Counted from the first letter of the stretch, positions 33,824 to 42,814 are shown. The stretch: 64,000 bases of DNA from JAAYCI01 sp964371725 (GCA_964371725.1 CAYJNQ010000003.1:1-64000), one strand, 5' to 3'. The notes: a model not told the origin generated them from the sequence alone. A program made the numbers and translations.

Positions 33824-34702
33824 TTATTTCAGGTCTTTTGCGGCATAGAGCAAGGTGCCGTTTCCACGCTTTGAGAACAGCTCCAGCAAAATGGAATGAG
33901 CCACGCGTCCGTCCACAATCACCGCTTCGCCCACACCATAGGAAAGACTCTCTACACAGCCCTCGATTTTGGGAATCATGCCCCCGGAGATGATGCCGCG
34001 CTCAATGAGGGAGGGCACATCGCCCACTTCCACATTGGTGATGAGGGTGGAGGGGTCGTTTTTATCCATAAGCAAGCCGGCCACATCGGTCATATTCACA
34101 AGTTTTTCGGCACCAAGGGCGATGGCGATTTTGCAGGCGGCCGTGTCGGCATTGACATTGTAGGCCGTGCCAAATTCGTCCACACCGATGGTGGCCACCA
34201 CGGGGATGAAACCGGAGTCCAGGGCGAAGCGAAGCATTGTGGTGCGCACTTTGGTGATTTCGCCCACATAGCCAAGGTCTTTTTCGGGGCAGGCAGCCTC
34301 CAGCTTTTTGCATGAAAGCGTGGCACCGTCTATGCCGCAAAGCCCAATGCCCTGCCCTTTGAGCATGGCCACCAAGTCTTTGTTCACCTTGCCGGCGAGT
34401 ACCTGCTGCACCACTTCCATGCTCTCTTTGTCGGTGACGCGCAGGCCGTCGATGAATTCGCTTTTTTTGCCGATGCGTTTAAGACCGGTTGAAATATCGG
34501 GGCCACCGCCGTGCACAAGCACAACATGCACACCCAGCAGGTTCAAAAGGAGCAAATCACTCATAACGGCATCTTTGAGCTCGGCGCTTGTCATGGCGTT
34601 GCCGCCGTATTTTACCACGATGGTTTTATCTTTATATTTCTGGATATAGGGCATGGCCTCTTGCATCACTTCGGCCATCACATTGATTCTGGGTTGTTCC
34701 AT
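33824..34702 (-). CDS. argB: acetylglutamate kinase
   Basis: ArgB (292 aa) phosphorylates N-acetylglutamate, the regulated step when ArgJ recycles acetyl groups. Features: IVVKYGGNAM at the phosphate-binding start, VLVHGGGPDIS, then GLRVTD, and ARTxVDG-type ending with GGMIPKI. An N-terminal helix of about 20 residues (MEAMPYIQKY-like) precedes the kinase fold, the feature known from arginine-inhibited hexameric enzymes. Feedback inhibition by arginine is inferred from it. Confidence 0.95.
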   Translation of the reverse strand: MEQPRINVMAEVMQEAMPYIQKYKDKTIVVKYGGNAMTSAELKDAVMSDLLLLNLLGVHVVLVHGGGPDISTGLKRIGKKSEFIDGLRVTDKESMEVVQQVLAGKVNKDLVAMLKGQGIGLCGIDGATLSCKKLEAACPEKDLGYVGEITKVRTTMLRFALDSGFIPVVATIGVDEFGTAYNVNADTAACKIAIALGAEKLVNMTDVAGLLMDKNDPSTLITNVEVGDVPSLIERGIISGGMIPKIEGCVESLSYGVGEAVIVDGRVAHSILLELFSKRGNGTLLYAAKDLK

Positions 34703-34716
34703 CTGTTCACTTCTCC

Positions 34717-35937
34717 TTAAGTGCGGTAGTCACCGTTGATTTTAACATAGTCATAGCTCAAATCGCAGCCATAGGCAACACCGCTTTCGTTGCCGCTGTG
34801 CATATCAATGAGAATTTGAATGCTGTCCTCGGCCAGCACTTTGGAGGCGTTTTCTTCGCTGAACGGATGGTGGATGGAATGCTTGCAAACCAGCACCTCG
34901 CCCACGTCGCTTTTCAAAACAAGAGAGATATCCTCTACAGAAAATTCGCCCGGGGTGTAGCCGATGGCACACAAAACGCGGCCCCAGTTGGCATCCTCGC
35001 CGAACATGGCGGTTTTGCACAGGTCGCTGGCCACCACGCTTTTGGCAATGCGGCGTGCAAGCTCTGCGGTGGGTGTGTTTTGAACATGGCATTCCAGCAA
35101 TTTTGTGGCACCTTCGCCGTCGGCGGCAAGTGCGCGGCACATTTTCACACAAATTTTGTGCAGTGCCTCACAGAAGAGGGTGTAATCTTCATTTTTTTCG
35201 GCAATGCATGCATTTTCGGCAAGGCCGCTTGCCAAGATGGCCATGGTGTCGTTCGTGGAGGTGTCGCCGTCTACATAGAGCTGGTTGAAACTGAGAACGG
35301 TTTCCTCTTGCAAGGCATTTTCCAGCATGTCGCCGGATATGGCGACATCGGTTGTTAAGAACACAAGCATCGTGGCCATGTTCGGGTTGATCATACCACT
35401 GCCTTTTCCAATGGCGCCGATGTGACAAGTTTTGCCGCCAAGCACAAATTCATAGGCAAATTCTTTACGCTTTGTGTCGGTGGTCATAATGGCGTCGGCG
35501 GCATCGCTGCTGCCATTTTCACTTAAAGAGGCGGCCAGTTTTGGAATGCCGCTTTCAAAGGGGGCCATGGGCAGTTCTTGCCCGATAACGCCCGTGGAGG
35601 CAATCACAAAATCTTCTGCAGCAAAACCCGTGGCATCGGCCGCAAGACGGCAGCAAGCCTTGGCAATGTCAAGCCCACCGGGGCTGCAAGTGTTGGCATT
35701 GCCGCTGTTGCACAAAATGCCGCGCGCACTGCCGTTTTGCAGGTTTTGCTGTGTAAGCAAAATGGGCGCACCTTTCACTTTGTTCTGTGTGTATACAGCC
35801 GCCGCTTGACAGGGCACATCACAGGTGACAAGCATCATGTCTTTTTTTTCTGTGTTGCGACGAATGCCACAATGGGCACCGGCCGCCTTGAAACCACGGC
35901 TGGCACAAAGGCCGCCGGGAACTTTTTTAAATTTCAT
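34717..35937 (-). CDS. argJ: bifunctional ornithine acetyltransferase / N-acetylglutamate synthase
   Basis: ArgJ (406 aa) moves the acetyl group from acetylornithine to glutamate. The autoprocessing site is visible: KGSGMINPNMATM, cleavage before Thr189. The DTKRKEFAYE and MFGEDANWGR motifs are canonical. The frame opens further upstream, but the ATG at 35937 (MKFKKVPGG) has AAGGGAG in the right place. It cannot be told from sequence whether it also makes acetylglutamate from acetyl-CoA. Confidence 0.95.
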   Translation of the reverse strand: MKFKKVPGGLCASRGFKAAGAHCGIRRNTEKKDMMLVTCDVPCQAAAVYTQNKVKGAPILLTQQNLQNGSARGILCNSGNANTCSPGGLDIAKACCRLAADATGFAAEDFVIASTGVIGQELPMAPFESGIPKLAASLSENGSSDAADAIMTTDTKRKEFAYEFVLGGKTCHIGAIGKGSGMINPNMATMLVFLTTDVAISGDMLENALQEETVLSFNQLYVDGDTSTNDTMAILASGLAENACIAEKNEDYTLFCEALHKICVKMCRALAADGEGATKLLECHVQNTPTAELARRIAKSVVASDLCKTAMFGEDANWGRVLCAIGYTPGEFSVEDISLVLKSDVGEVLVCKHSIHHPFSEENASKVLAEDSIQILIDMHSGNESGVAYGCDLSYDYVKINGDYRT

Positions 35938-35977
35938 TTTACGATTCTCCCTTCTCCATACCCTCAAATACACCGCA

Positions 35978-36922
35978 CTACAAAACAAGTCCCTTCGTTT
36001 CCGGCGCATCCAGCATCAAATTGAGGCATTGAATGGCCGCGCCGCAGGCGCCTTTGCCCAAATTATCAAAGCGGGCGGCAAGCAGCACTTGTGTGTCATT
36101 GCCCGACACAAACATTTCCAGCGAGTCGCGCCCGGCCATGTGGGCGGCGCTTAGGGTGCCGTCGGCTGGCATTTCCCCCGCTTTGTGCACCGAAATCAAG
36201 GGTTCATTTGCATAATAGCGAGAAAACAATTCGGCAAGCGCCAAGGGGCTTTGATACCCTTGTTCAAACGCCTGCAAAGGCAAGGTGATGCCAACAATCA
36301 TGCCGCTGAAATAGTCGTCTACAATGGGGCAAAACAGGGGTGGTGCGGAAAGCTTTGCAATGGCCTGCATTTCCGGCAAATGCTTGTGCCGCAAAGAGAG
36401 ACCATAGAGCCTTGGGGCATTGTAGTCGGCAGGTTTTTCATCGCTTTCATAGGCTGCTATCATGGCCTTGCCGCCGCCGGAATACCCGGTGAGAGAATAA
36501 CAGTGCAAGGCGGTGTTTGCAGGCAAGGCCCCTTGCTCTACCAAAGGGGCACACAAAGCCAAAAAACCCGTGGCGTGGCAACCGGGCACGGCCACACGCG
36601 TGGCATTGGCAATTTTGCTGCGCCGCTGTGCAAGCTCCGGAAAGCCGTACTGCCACCCCGCCAATGTGCGGTGCGCTGTGCTGGCATCGCACAGCTTGGC
36701 ATGGGCCGGAGCCAGGGCAGCAATTTCTTTCGCGGCCTCATCCGGCAGGCAAAGAACGGAAACTTCGGCTTCTTCTATCATGGCAAGCCGTGCCGAAAGC
36801 TCTTTGCGTTTTGCGTCTTCCAAAATCAGGAGCTCAATATCATCGCGCGCCGAAAGTCGTTCTTGTATACGCAAGCCCGTGGTGCCCACCGAGCCGTCTA
36901 GGAATATTTTGTGCTTTTTCAT
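35978..36922 (-). CDS. argC: N-acetyl-gamma-glutamyl-phosphate reductase, short type-2-like form
   Basis: ArgC (314 aa) reduces acetylglutamyl phosphate to the semialdehyde with NADPH. The N-terminus IFLDGSVGTTGLRIQERL, the catalytic Cys115 in VPGCHATGF, and the segments YSLTGYSGGGKAM and HKHLPEM fit the shorter type 2 AGPR family (about 310 aa) more than the 340-350 aa type 1 found in most Clostridia. The start at 36922 is chosen over 36940, which has no ribosome site. First arg gene, 40 bases before argJ. Confidence 0.9.
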   Translation of the reverse strand: MKKHKIFLDGSVGTTGLRIQERLSARDDIELLILEDAKRKELSARLAMIEEAEVSVLCLPDEAAKEIAALAPAHAKLCDASTAHRTLAGWQYGFPELAQRRSKIANATRVAVPGCHATGFLALCAPLVEQGALPANTALHCYSLTGYSGGGKAMIAAYESDEKPADYNAPRLYGLSLRHKHLPEMQAIAKLSAPPLFCPIVDDYFSGMIVGITLPLQAFEQGYQSPLALAELFSRYYANEPLISVHKAGEMPADGTLSAAHMAGRDSLEMFVSGNDTQVLLAARFDNLGKGACGAAIQCLNLMLDAPETKGLVL

Positions 36923-36953
36923 AACGCCAACCCTTCGCATAAAAATGATAAGA

Positions 36954-37030
36954 TATGAATATAATACCGCTTTTCACGAATAAAAGCAAGATAAATATGA
37001 ATATTTTCAAAACAAAATGAATAAAAAAAC
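36954..37030 (-). promoter_or_regulatory. argC promoter with ARG-box-like operator sites
   Basis: On the minus strand TTGCTT (36989-36984), a 17-base spacer and TATTAT (36966-36961) form a promoter about 40 bases before the argC ATG. Four related sites on the plus strand, TATGAATATAAT (36954), CACGAATAAAAGCAAG (36975), TATGAATATTTTCAAA (36996) and AAATGAATAAAAAA (37015), resemble the ArgR box CATGAATAAAAATTCAAG known from Bacillus. They cover and precede the promoter, so ArgR/AhrC repression is likely; no argR gene is in the window. Confidence 0.6.
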
Positions 37031-37051
37031 GGCTATCGGGTATAGCCGTTT
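37022..37051 (-). terminator. intrinsic terminator that contains the stop codon of the UPF0316 gene
   Basis: A perfect 10-bp stem AAACGGCTAT/ATAGCCGTTT with loop CGGGT; on the minus strand the stem ends in CCGTTTTTTTATTC, a U-rich tail. The stop codon TAG of the UPF0316 gene lies inside the hairpin, so gene end and terminator overlap. Confidence 0.85.
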
Positions 37052-37560
37052 CGCATATGTCGAACATCATTTAGGGTGATTAACGCAGAGGGGCAAATTT
37101 GCTTGATGAGTGAAATCGCCTCGTTTTGGGACTTGCGCTTTAAAAAAATCATCAAAATGGTAACGGGGCCATCTTTCCCATCTGCACGCAGCTGTGTAAC
37201 ACCAAAACCTTGTGCGCGCATGGCTTGCACAACCTCTTCGGTTTGCGCAAAGCCAATCACCGCTTGAATACAGGCCATGCCAATGGCCAATTTGTTTTCA
37301 ATGATTACGCCCACATAGTTGCCACAGGCAAAAGCGGCACAATAGGTAACAAGGCGAACCGGGTCGGCCAGAATATTGCCAGACAGCACTGTGCTGATGA
37401 TAACCACCCAAACCATGGCTTCAAAAAATGCCAGAAAAGAGCCTTTCCCTTTTTCGCCGCGGATGATAAGAACATTGCGCACAGTGGTTAAAGATACCTC
37501 GAACACTTTTGCCACAAAAATAAGCAGATAGCTTAGAATGGTTGTTATCTCAAAATCCAT
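37033..37560 (-). CDS. UPF0316 (DUF5698/DUF2179) membrane protein
   Basis: A 175-aa protein. Three hydrophobic segments occur in residues 5-110 (ILSYLLIFVAKVFEVSLTTV, MVWVVIISTVLSG, AAFACGNYVGVIIENK) and a soluble C-terminal DUF2179-like domain at about 105-170 (MRAQGFGVTQL, TILMIFLKRKSQNEAISLI). The family is common in Bacillota and has no proven function. It lies 45 bases after the FapA-like gene (upstream, minus strand), so it may be the last gene of the same transcript; the terminator follows. Confidence 0.85.
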   Translation of the reverse strand: MDFEITTILSYLLIFVAKVFEVSLTTVRNVLIIRGEKGKGSFLAFFEAMVWVVIISTVLSGNILADPVRLVTYCAAFACGNYVGVIIENKLAIGMACIQAVIGFAQTEEVVQAMRAQGFGVTQLRADGKDGPVTILMIFLKRKSQNEAISLIKQICPSALITLNDVRHMRNGYTR

Positions 37561-37604
37561 TCATTCCAATCCCCCTTGTATTTTTGCCCGGTTATGCAAC
37601 ACGT

Positions 37605-39164
37605 TTAGTGGGTGCCAATATGCAATTCGCCCTGCGAGTCGAGATAGACACGAACCTTGTTGTAGGTGTCCTCAACATTTGAGTGCAAGTTGCCAATGGA
37701 AATGCGCGTAGGGGGATAAAGAATATTGGCTGTGATATAAGAATTTTCAAACGAATTCATTTTGGTTTCAATTTCCAAAAGCTCGTCTTTCAATTTATCC
37801 AGTTTCTTTTGAGAGATGGGCAGGGCAATTTTGGTGCGTTGCAGCAGGGCGATGCGCTCTTCCGAAACAGGCCGATTTTGGGAAAGGGATTGCTCCACAT
37901 AGGCGGCATTCTTGGTCATTTCATCGATGTTCTTTTCAATAGATGCCATATGGTCTAAATGCTGTGTGCGCAGGTGAACCAATTTGGGTGTGATGCCCAC
38001 CGTTAAATGGTTGCGTGTGTAGGTGTCGTTTCCAATCTCTTTAGCCTCTATAAAGCCAAATGCGGTAATTTTTCCACCACTGATGATGCCGCGCCCCTCT
38101 GTTACATGGATGTTGCCCTCGCACTCTACGGTGCTGTGAATGATAGAACCGGTGATAACATCCTGGCCGGCCACAACATGACAATTTTCAATAAAACCGG
38201 CATGAACTGTTTTTTCAGACACAACCTCGGCCTTGCCCGTTCCGTTGATGCCGCGTTCGATGTGAATATCGCCCTTGGCGTGAAGAACCACATTGCCCAC
38301 ACGCCCCGAAAGGCGGATATCCCCACCGGAGCGAATTTCAAAACCATCCAATATATCGCCGGTTACAAGCACGTCCCCCGAAAAAGTGATGTTTCCCACA
38401 TCATAATTCACTTCGGCCACACGCAGGGTTTCCTCGATGGTGAAGCGGCCGCCTTGAAAAACCAAATTTCCGGAAACGGCGGCAACGGCATGAACACCGT
38501 CTTCCGTCATGCGAATGCCCACACCAATGGGTGGCATCGCTTTTTTACCGCTTTTCACACCAATGGGTTTTCCCAGTACATTGGTGCCCGGCGTTCCTTC
38601 TGTGGGGGGGGTAAGGCGGCAAACAATGGTGCCCACAGCCACATCTCGAATGTGGCCAAGCTCCTTGTAGTTGACGGTTCCGTCTTCTTTTTCCACAAAA
38701 TTGGTTTGCACATCGCGCGCAAACATTTCTTCACAAATACCGTCTTCCCCATCTACAGCGGCCAGTCCTTTGGCCACGGTCACTTCGGTTTCATAAAGTG
38801 GTTGCAAAAGCTGTGCAATACCCTCTTCTAAAATGCCAAAAACAACCCCGGATCCGGCAAGGGCTGCATCAATCATTTCTCGATTCACAGGGTCTCCGCC
38901 CGGTTCCGGCTCATCCACCGAGGCAGTGGCAATGAGTGTGGTGGCCGCCACACGAATGCGCACTTTTGCGCTACGCCCTTTTTTTTCGGTTGGCACAGCA
39001 GGGGTATCGGTTCCTACCTCAAAGGGGTTGGGGGCTTTTGCGGTGGCATTTTCGGCCGAAGGCGCAGGTTCAACACCTGCTTCATACAAGCCTTTTTGCT
39101 CGTGTGTTTTTGCAAACAAACCACCCGCTTGTTGCAAAGAGGAATCGTTCTGATGCTCCGCCAT
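37605..39164 (-). CDS. FapA/DUF342 family protein
   Basis: A 519-aa protein. The N-terminal ~75 residues are polar and acidic, followed by a DUF342 N-terminal domain and a long right-handed beta-helix-like middle (repeats such as VLVTGDILDGFEIRSGGDI, NVVLHAKGDIHIERG, GFIENCHVVAGQDV), then a coiled-coil helix (ASIEKNIDEMTKNAAYVEQS) and a C-terminal beta segment. DUF342/FapA proteins act as polar or scaffold proteins in some bacteria; in Bacillota they are often found beside flagellar and chemotaxis genes, as here. Function here is unknown. Confidence 0.85.
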   Translation of the reverse strand: MAEHQNDSSLQQAGGLFAKTHEQKGLYEAGVEPAPSAENATAKAPNPFEVGTDTPAVPTEKKGRSAKVRIRVAATTLIATASVDEPEPGGDPVNREMIDAALAGSGVVFGILEEGIAQLLQPLYETEVTVAKGLAAVDGEDGICEEMFARDVQTNFVEKEDGTVNYKELGHIRDVAVGTIVCRLTPPTEGTPGTNVLGKPIGVKSGKKAMPPIGVGIRMTEDGVHAVAAVSGNLVFQGGRFTIEETLRVAEVNYDVGNITFSGDVLVTGDILDGFEIRSGGDIRLSGRVGNVVLHAKGDIHIERGINGTGKAEVVSEKTVHAGFIENCHVVAGQDVITGSIIHSTVECEGNIHVTEGRGIISGGKITAFGFIEAKEIGNDTYTRNHLTVGITPKLVHLRTQHLDHMASIEKNIDEMTKNAAYVEQSLSQNRPVSEERIALLQRTKIALPISQKKLDKLKDELLEIETKMNSFENSYITANILYPPTRISIGNLHSNVEDTYNKVRVYLDSQGELHIGTH

Positions 39165-39213
39165 AGGGCAATCCCCTTTCCGTTATAGCAAATAAAGTGC
39201 CGTTTTTCACATT

Positions 39214-39699
39214 TCAGTAAGATTGTTCTCCGCGCTTGTAGCTACGAATAACCATTTTGTAATCAGCAGCACTAAAATAGAGTGTGCGGCCAAAATTGGC
39301 CCCGGTATCTTCTGCCAAAAGGGGGATACGCAAACTTTGCAAAGTGGCTTTTACCGACTGCACATTCTGTTGGCCGATGGCGGCAATGGAGCTGTTGCCT
39401 TTAGAGGGGAACATTTGGGCCCCCCCTGCAATTTTGGCCTGCATATGCACCCGCCGCGCACCCTTTGCCTCCATGCGCTGAATCAAAAGGGGAATGGCAC
39501 TGTCTGCAAATTTCATCGGGGCGTTTTCGCCCGAGATGGATTTGTATTGAGGCAACAAAATATGAGACAAACCGGCCACTTGGGCAAGCTGGTCGAAAAG
39601 ACAGATGCCAACGCAAGAACCAAGGGCAAAGGTGACCAAAGTATCCGGCGTTTTCACAATATTCAAATCAGAAATTCCAACTGTAATGAGGTTGCTCAT
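39214..39699 (-). CDS. cheD: chemoreceptor glutamine deamidase CheD
   Basis: CheD (161 aa) deamidates receptor glutamines and binds CheC. Its catalytic Cys and His lie in LGSCVGICLFDQ and GLSHILLP, and the Thr-containing KIAGGAQMF segment is present. The ATG overlaps the stop of cheC by four bases (ATGA), matching their functional pairing. Confidence 0.95.
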   Translation of the reverse strand: MSNLITVGISDLNIVKTPDTLVTFALGSCVGICLFDQLAQVAGLSHILLPQYKSISGENAPMKFADSAIPLLIQRMEAKGARRVHMQAKIAGGAQMFPSKGNSSIAAIGQQNVQSVKATLQSLRIPLLAEDTGANFGRTLYFSAADYKMVIRSYKRGEQSY

Positions 39700-40319
39700 A
39701 CATCAAGACCCAACCTTTCAATCAAACGGGAAAGGGAATCAACATCCGGAATTAAGAGCAATGTGCTGCTTTCATCGCAACCGGTTCCCGTAAACTGGTT
39801 TTCGATGAAGATGGCTTTGCTGCTGATGTTGGCAAAATGAATGGCAGGCACACTGAGCAAGGCCCCCACCATATCAATACAGATATCGGGTGGTGAAATA
39901 TCAATGACCATGCCGGAAATTTGGCTGATGGCATTGACATAAGAGGCGGCCATGATGTTGCCAATTTCCTGCATTGCGGAAAGGCTCATTTCATCCACTT
40001 CATTAAAGTCGGCAAAGCTTTGCCCAAGCAAAGAGTTTAAAAGCATATGCGCAAACTCTTCTTTCAGCAGAAACATCATCATGCCGTTGATGTCCTCTTT
40101 TAAGTTAAGCATCATGCCCACCATGGCGTTTTCAGGGCCACCCAATTTATCGGCCACAGCACCATAGTCCAAAATAGAAATGTGCGGCACATCAATATTG
40201 ATTGGGCGCTGCAACATTGCCGCCAACGAGGTGGCTGCATTCCCTGTGCCAATGTTGGAAATCTCACTAAGCATATCCACTTGCATGCTGTTTAAATCAT
40301 CATAATCACGAAGTGCCAT
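39696..40319 (-). CDS. cheC: CheY-P phosphatase CheC
   Basis: CheC (207 aa) dephosphorylates CheY-P and is stimulated by CheD. Both phosphatase signatures with Glu and Asn are visible: DMLSEISNIGTGNAATSLAA and SAMQEIGNIMAASYVNAISQ. It is followed by cheD with overlap and preceded by the flagellar rod genes. CheA, CheW, CheB and CheR are not in the window. Confidence 0.95.
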   Translation of the reverse strand: MALRDYDDLNSMQVDMLSEISNIGTGNAATSLAAMLQRPINIDVPHISILDYGAVADKLGGPENAMVGMMLNLKEDINGMMMFLLKEEFAHMLLNSLLGQSFADFNEVDEMSLSAMQEIGNIMAASYVNAISQISGMVIDISPPDICIDMVGALLSVPAIHFANISSKAIFIENQFTGTGCDESSTLLLIPDVDSLSRLIERLGLDV

Positions 40320-40398
40320 AATTATTACCCCATTTCCCTAAAAATCAAATAAGAAAAGGGCATCCCGTAGATTCAAAAAGGTGTGCCCAGTTGTATGT

Positions 40399-41139
40399 CT
40401 ATCTCATGTTATTCAGCTCTTCGGCAATTTGGTCTGATGTTTGCACCACACGGCTGTTCATTTGAAAGGCGCGCTGTGCCTCGATTACATTCACCATTTC
40501 CCGCGCCAAATCCACATTGGAGCGTTCCAAATACCCTTGCATGAGATCGTAGTTTTTTCCGTTTTCCCCTGTGGCGGGAAGCGCTTGTGCAGCCCCGGAA
40601 TTCTCACTCACGGTGAAACGTGAATTGGTGTGTGGAATGAGGCCGTATTCGTTTTGAAAGCCAAACATTCCAAGCCGTTGGGAAAGGCCGGTTGTGTCTA
40701 CCGTGCCATTTGTATACGCAAGTGTAATCGGTTGGTTGTTTTGGTCTAAAACACGGGCGCCGTCGTTTGTAACCAAGGTGGCGGCATTTCCTTCTACAGA
40801 AAGATAGAAAGCACCGTTTCGCGTGTACTCTATTGTGCCCGCGTTGTCCACGGCAAAATAACCTGCACCGGCTATGGCAAAATCCAAAGCCTGCCCGGTG
40901 GAAGTCAAAGCGCCTTGACCCATAAGGTTGTCTACATATTCCTGCTTCACACCATGCCCCACCAAGTGGTTGCCTTCCACATTGGTGTTGATTTGCGTGC
41001 GAATCAAATCATCAAAAGCGGCGCGCTGTGCCTTATATCCATCTGTGTTAACATTGGCGATGTTATGAGACACAACATCCAGCTTACTTTGGAAGGCTCG
41101 CATTCCGCTGGCACCGTTCCAAAAACTAATGCTACTCAT
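40399..41139 (-). CDS. flagellar basal-body rod/hook protein, FlgG/FlhP-like
   Basis: A 246-aa protein of the FlgEFG family. The N-terminal rod motif SGMRAFQSKLDVVSHNIANV and the C-terminal NVDLAREMVNVIEAQRAFQM are the typical coiled ends that build axial structures. FlgG and FlgF are hard to separate by sequence; the pair resembles FlhO/FlhP of Bacillus (distal rod). ATG at 41139 is preferred over an upstream TTG that sits almost on top of AAAGGA. It has its own extended -10 promoter upstream. Confidence 0.88.
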   Translation of the reverse strand: MSSISFWNGASGMRAFQSKLDVVSHNIANVNTDGYKAQRAAFDDLIRTQINTNVEGNHLVGHGVKQEYVDNLMGQGALTSTGQALDFAIAGAGYFAVDNAGTIEYTRNGAFYLSVEGNAATLVTNDGARVLDQNNQPITLAYTNGTVDTTGLSQRLGMFGFQNEYGLIPHTNSRFTVSENSGAAQALPATGENGKNYDLMQGYLERSNVDLAREMVNVIEAQRAFQMNSRVVQTSDQIAEELNNMR

Positions 41140-41180
41140 ATTGCGCAAGTTCCTTTCTAATAAAGGGTGTGCTTTTTATA

Positions 41181-41189
41181 AGTATACCA
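41181..41189 (-). promoter_or_regulatory. extended -10 promoter upstream of the FlgG-like gene
   Basis: On the minus strand the sequence TGGTATACT (TGn plus TATACT) sits 42-50 bases upstream of the ATG at 41139, in the 115-base gap between the two rod genes. The -35 is weak. It would allow separate expression of the rod gene, cheC and cheD. Confidence 0.45.
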
Positions 41190-41254
41190 TATAAGAGGAA
41201 AAAAGAACAGGGAAAACACGGCAAAATATTGTCTAATTTCGGCCTTCACAAAGC

Positions 41255-42004
41255 CTATATTGCGGCAATGTTCACCGCTTTGGCATAGGTGGCATCAATG
41301 AATTGCAAGGCCTGTGAAGCCGAAGAAAAATTGCGCTGTGCATAGAGCATGGCCGTCATTTCATCGGTCATATTCACATCGCTGTTTTCATAGGCACCTT
41401 GCACCACCTGTGGGTTTGCGGCAAGAGCGCCCGTGCCACCGCCAGCCAAAGTAAACATGCCATTTGGGGCTTGCTCCACATCGGCATCATTTTCGGGAAC
41501 CGTGATGGAAAGCTGCCCAATGGCGGCTCCGGTGATGCTGTTTGTAATCAGGCCGGTTTCATCCACACGGATGTCGCTTGTGGTAACCTGAATTGGCCCA
41601 CCGAGGCCCAGAACCTGGCCTCGCCCGCGCAAAATCAAAAAACCTTCTTCGTCTAAATCAAATTGGCCGTTTCGCGTTAGGTAGGTTTGGCCGTCCTCTG
41701 CCTGCACATTGAAAAAGCCATAGTCTGTGATGGCAAGGTCGAAAGGACGCCCTGTTTCGGTGATGCCGTTGAAAGCATGCAAATCCACCACTTCATCCAC
41801 AATGCGCGCGGGATAACCGGTGCCAACAGCGCCGGAGTCCTCGTTTGCAAAACGGGTCATGAACTCTTGCTCGAATGTGGTGGAAAGAAGTTGGCTGCTT
41901 TTAAACCCGGCCGTTTGCATATTGGCCAAGTTGTTTGAGATGATGTTTAAACTGCGCTGTTGCATGAGCATGCCGGAGGCGGCCGTGTAAAATCCTTGAA
42001 GCAT
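41255..42004 (-). CDS. flagellar basal-body rod/hook protein, FlgF/FlhO-like
   Basis: A 249-aa FlgEFG-family protein. N-terminal MLQGFYTAASGMLMQQRSLN and the NLANMQTAGFKSS motif, C-terminal NVNMTDEMTAMLYAQRNF-type end. It forms the proximal or distal rod with the next gene. It starts 24 bases after sigD, in the same transcript. Assignment as FlgF rather than FlgG is not certain. Confidence 0.88.
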   Translation of the reverse strand: MLQGFYTAASGMLMQQRSLNIISNNLANMQTAGFKSSQLLSTTFEQEFMTRFANEDSGAVGTGYPARIVDEVVDLHAFNGITETGRPFDLAITDYGFFNVQAEDGQTYLTRNGQFDLDEEGFLILRGRGQVLGLGGPIQVTTSDIRVDETGLITNSITGAAIGQLSITVPENDADVEQAPNGMFTLAGGGTGALAANPQVVQGAYENSDVNMTDEMTAMLYAQRNFSSASQALQFIDATYAKAVNIAAI

Positions 42005-42028
42005 AGGGGGCTCCTTTCCATGAGGGGG

Positions 42029-42814
42029 CTAAAGAGACAGATAGTTGCTTAGTGTTTGTTTCATCTTCATAATGGCTTTTGAGTGTGTTTGGCTTACGCG
42101 CGATTCAGACACGCCCAATACTTTTGCGATTTCATACAATTTCAAATGTTCGAAATAATATAAAGAAACCGTAATTCGTTCTTTTTCGTTCAACTCGTCG
42201 ATGGCCTTTTTCAATTGTTCGTGAAGCTCCTGCTGCAATAAATCTTGTTCGGGAAGCATTTTTTCGGCATGCAAGGCGCCGGTTCCGGCTTCTTTTCCGC
42301 CGATGAGTGTGGTTTGCAACAGTTCCTCAAAACTGAGCACGGAAGCCGTGGAAATTTCCGTATAATGGCGGTGGATTTCTTCATCCGACAAACCCATATA
42401 CTCGGCCAGCTCGTGTGCACTGGGCTCCCTGAGCAATTCGGTGGAAAGGGCGTTGTAGGCTTCGTTCACTTCTCGAGCTGTTTTTCGCACACGCCGTGGC
42501 ACCCAGTCTTGTTTTCGCACAAAATCAATGGTGGCATTGCGAATGCGCATATAGGCATAATTTTCAAACTTCATGCCTTTGTCGGGTGTGAATTTGTCGA
42601 GGCAGTCCATGAGGGTGATGATGCCCTCGTTTACAATATCTTCCACTTGGGCGTAATGAGCCGTGATGCCACGCATTTGCATGGCCACGGTTTTGGGAAT
42701 GTAGCTGTAATGCAAAACCAGTTCGTTGCGAAGTTCTAGGCGGCCGCTTTGGCGGTATTCCTCCAAAGCCTCGGCCGGGTTTTGCAAGGAGAATGGTGTG
42801 TCCGGCACCGGCAT
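42029..42814 (-). CDS. sigD: flagellar sigma factor, sigma-28 (FliA/SigD)
   Basis: A 261-aa sigma factor for late flagellar and motility genes. Region 2 is visible in YAQVEDIVNEGIITLMDCLD and ENYAYMRIRNATIDFVRKQD, region 3 in PRRVRKTAREVNEA, and region 4 in LNEKERITVSLYYFEHLKLY and the helix-turn-helix EIAKVLGVSESRVSQTHSKA. ATG at 42814 with GGGAGG 8 bases upstream; the GTG at 42823 touches that site. It lies directly after flhA, where flhF/flhG usually are. Confidence 0.95.
   Translation of the reverse strand: MPVPDTPFSLQNPAEALEEYRQSGRLELRNELVLHYSYIPKTVAMQMRGITAHYAQVEDIVNEGIITLMDCLDKFTPDKGMKFENYAYMRIRNATIDFVRKQDWVPRRVRKTAREVNEAYNALSTELLREPSAHELAEYMGLSDEEIHRHYTEISTASVLSFEELLQTTLIGGKEAGTGALHAEKMLPEQDLLQQELHEQLKKAIDELNEKERITVSLYYFEHLKLYEIAKVLGVSESRVSQTHSKAIMKMKQTLSNYLSL

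Noticed and set aside
40358..40388. Terminator between the FlgG-like gene and cheC
   Set aside because: Only a 5-bp GGGCA/TGCCC stem with mismatches and a large loop; too weak to call.
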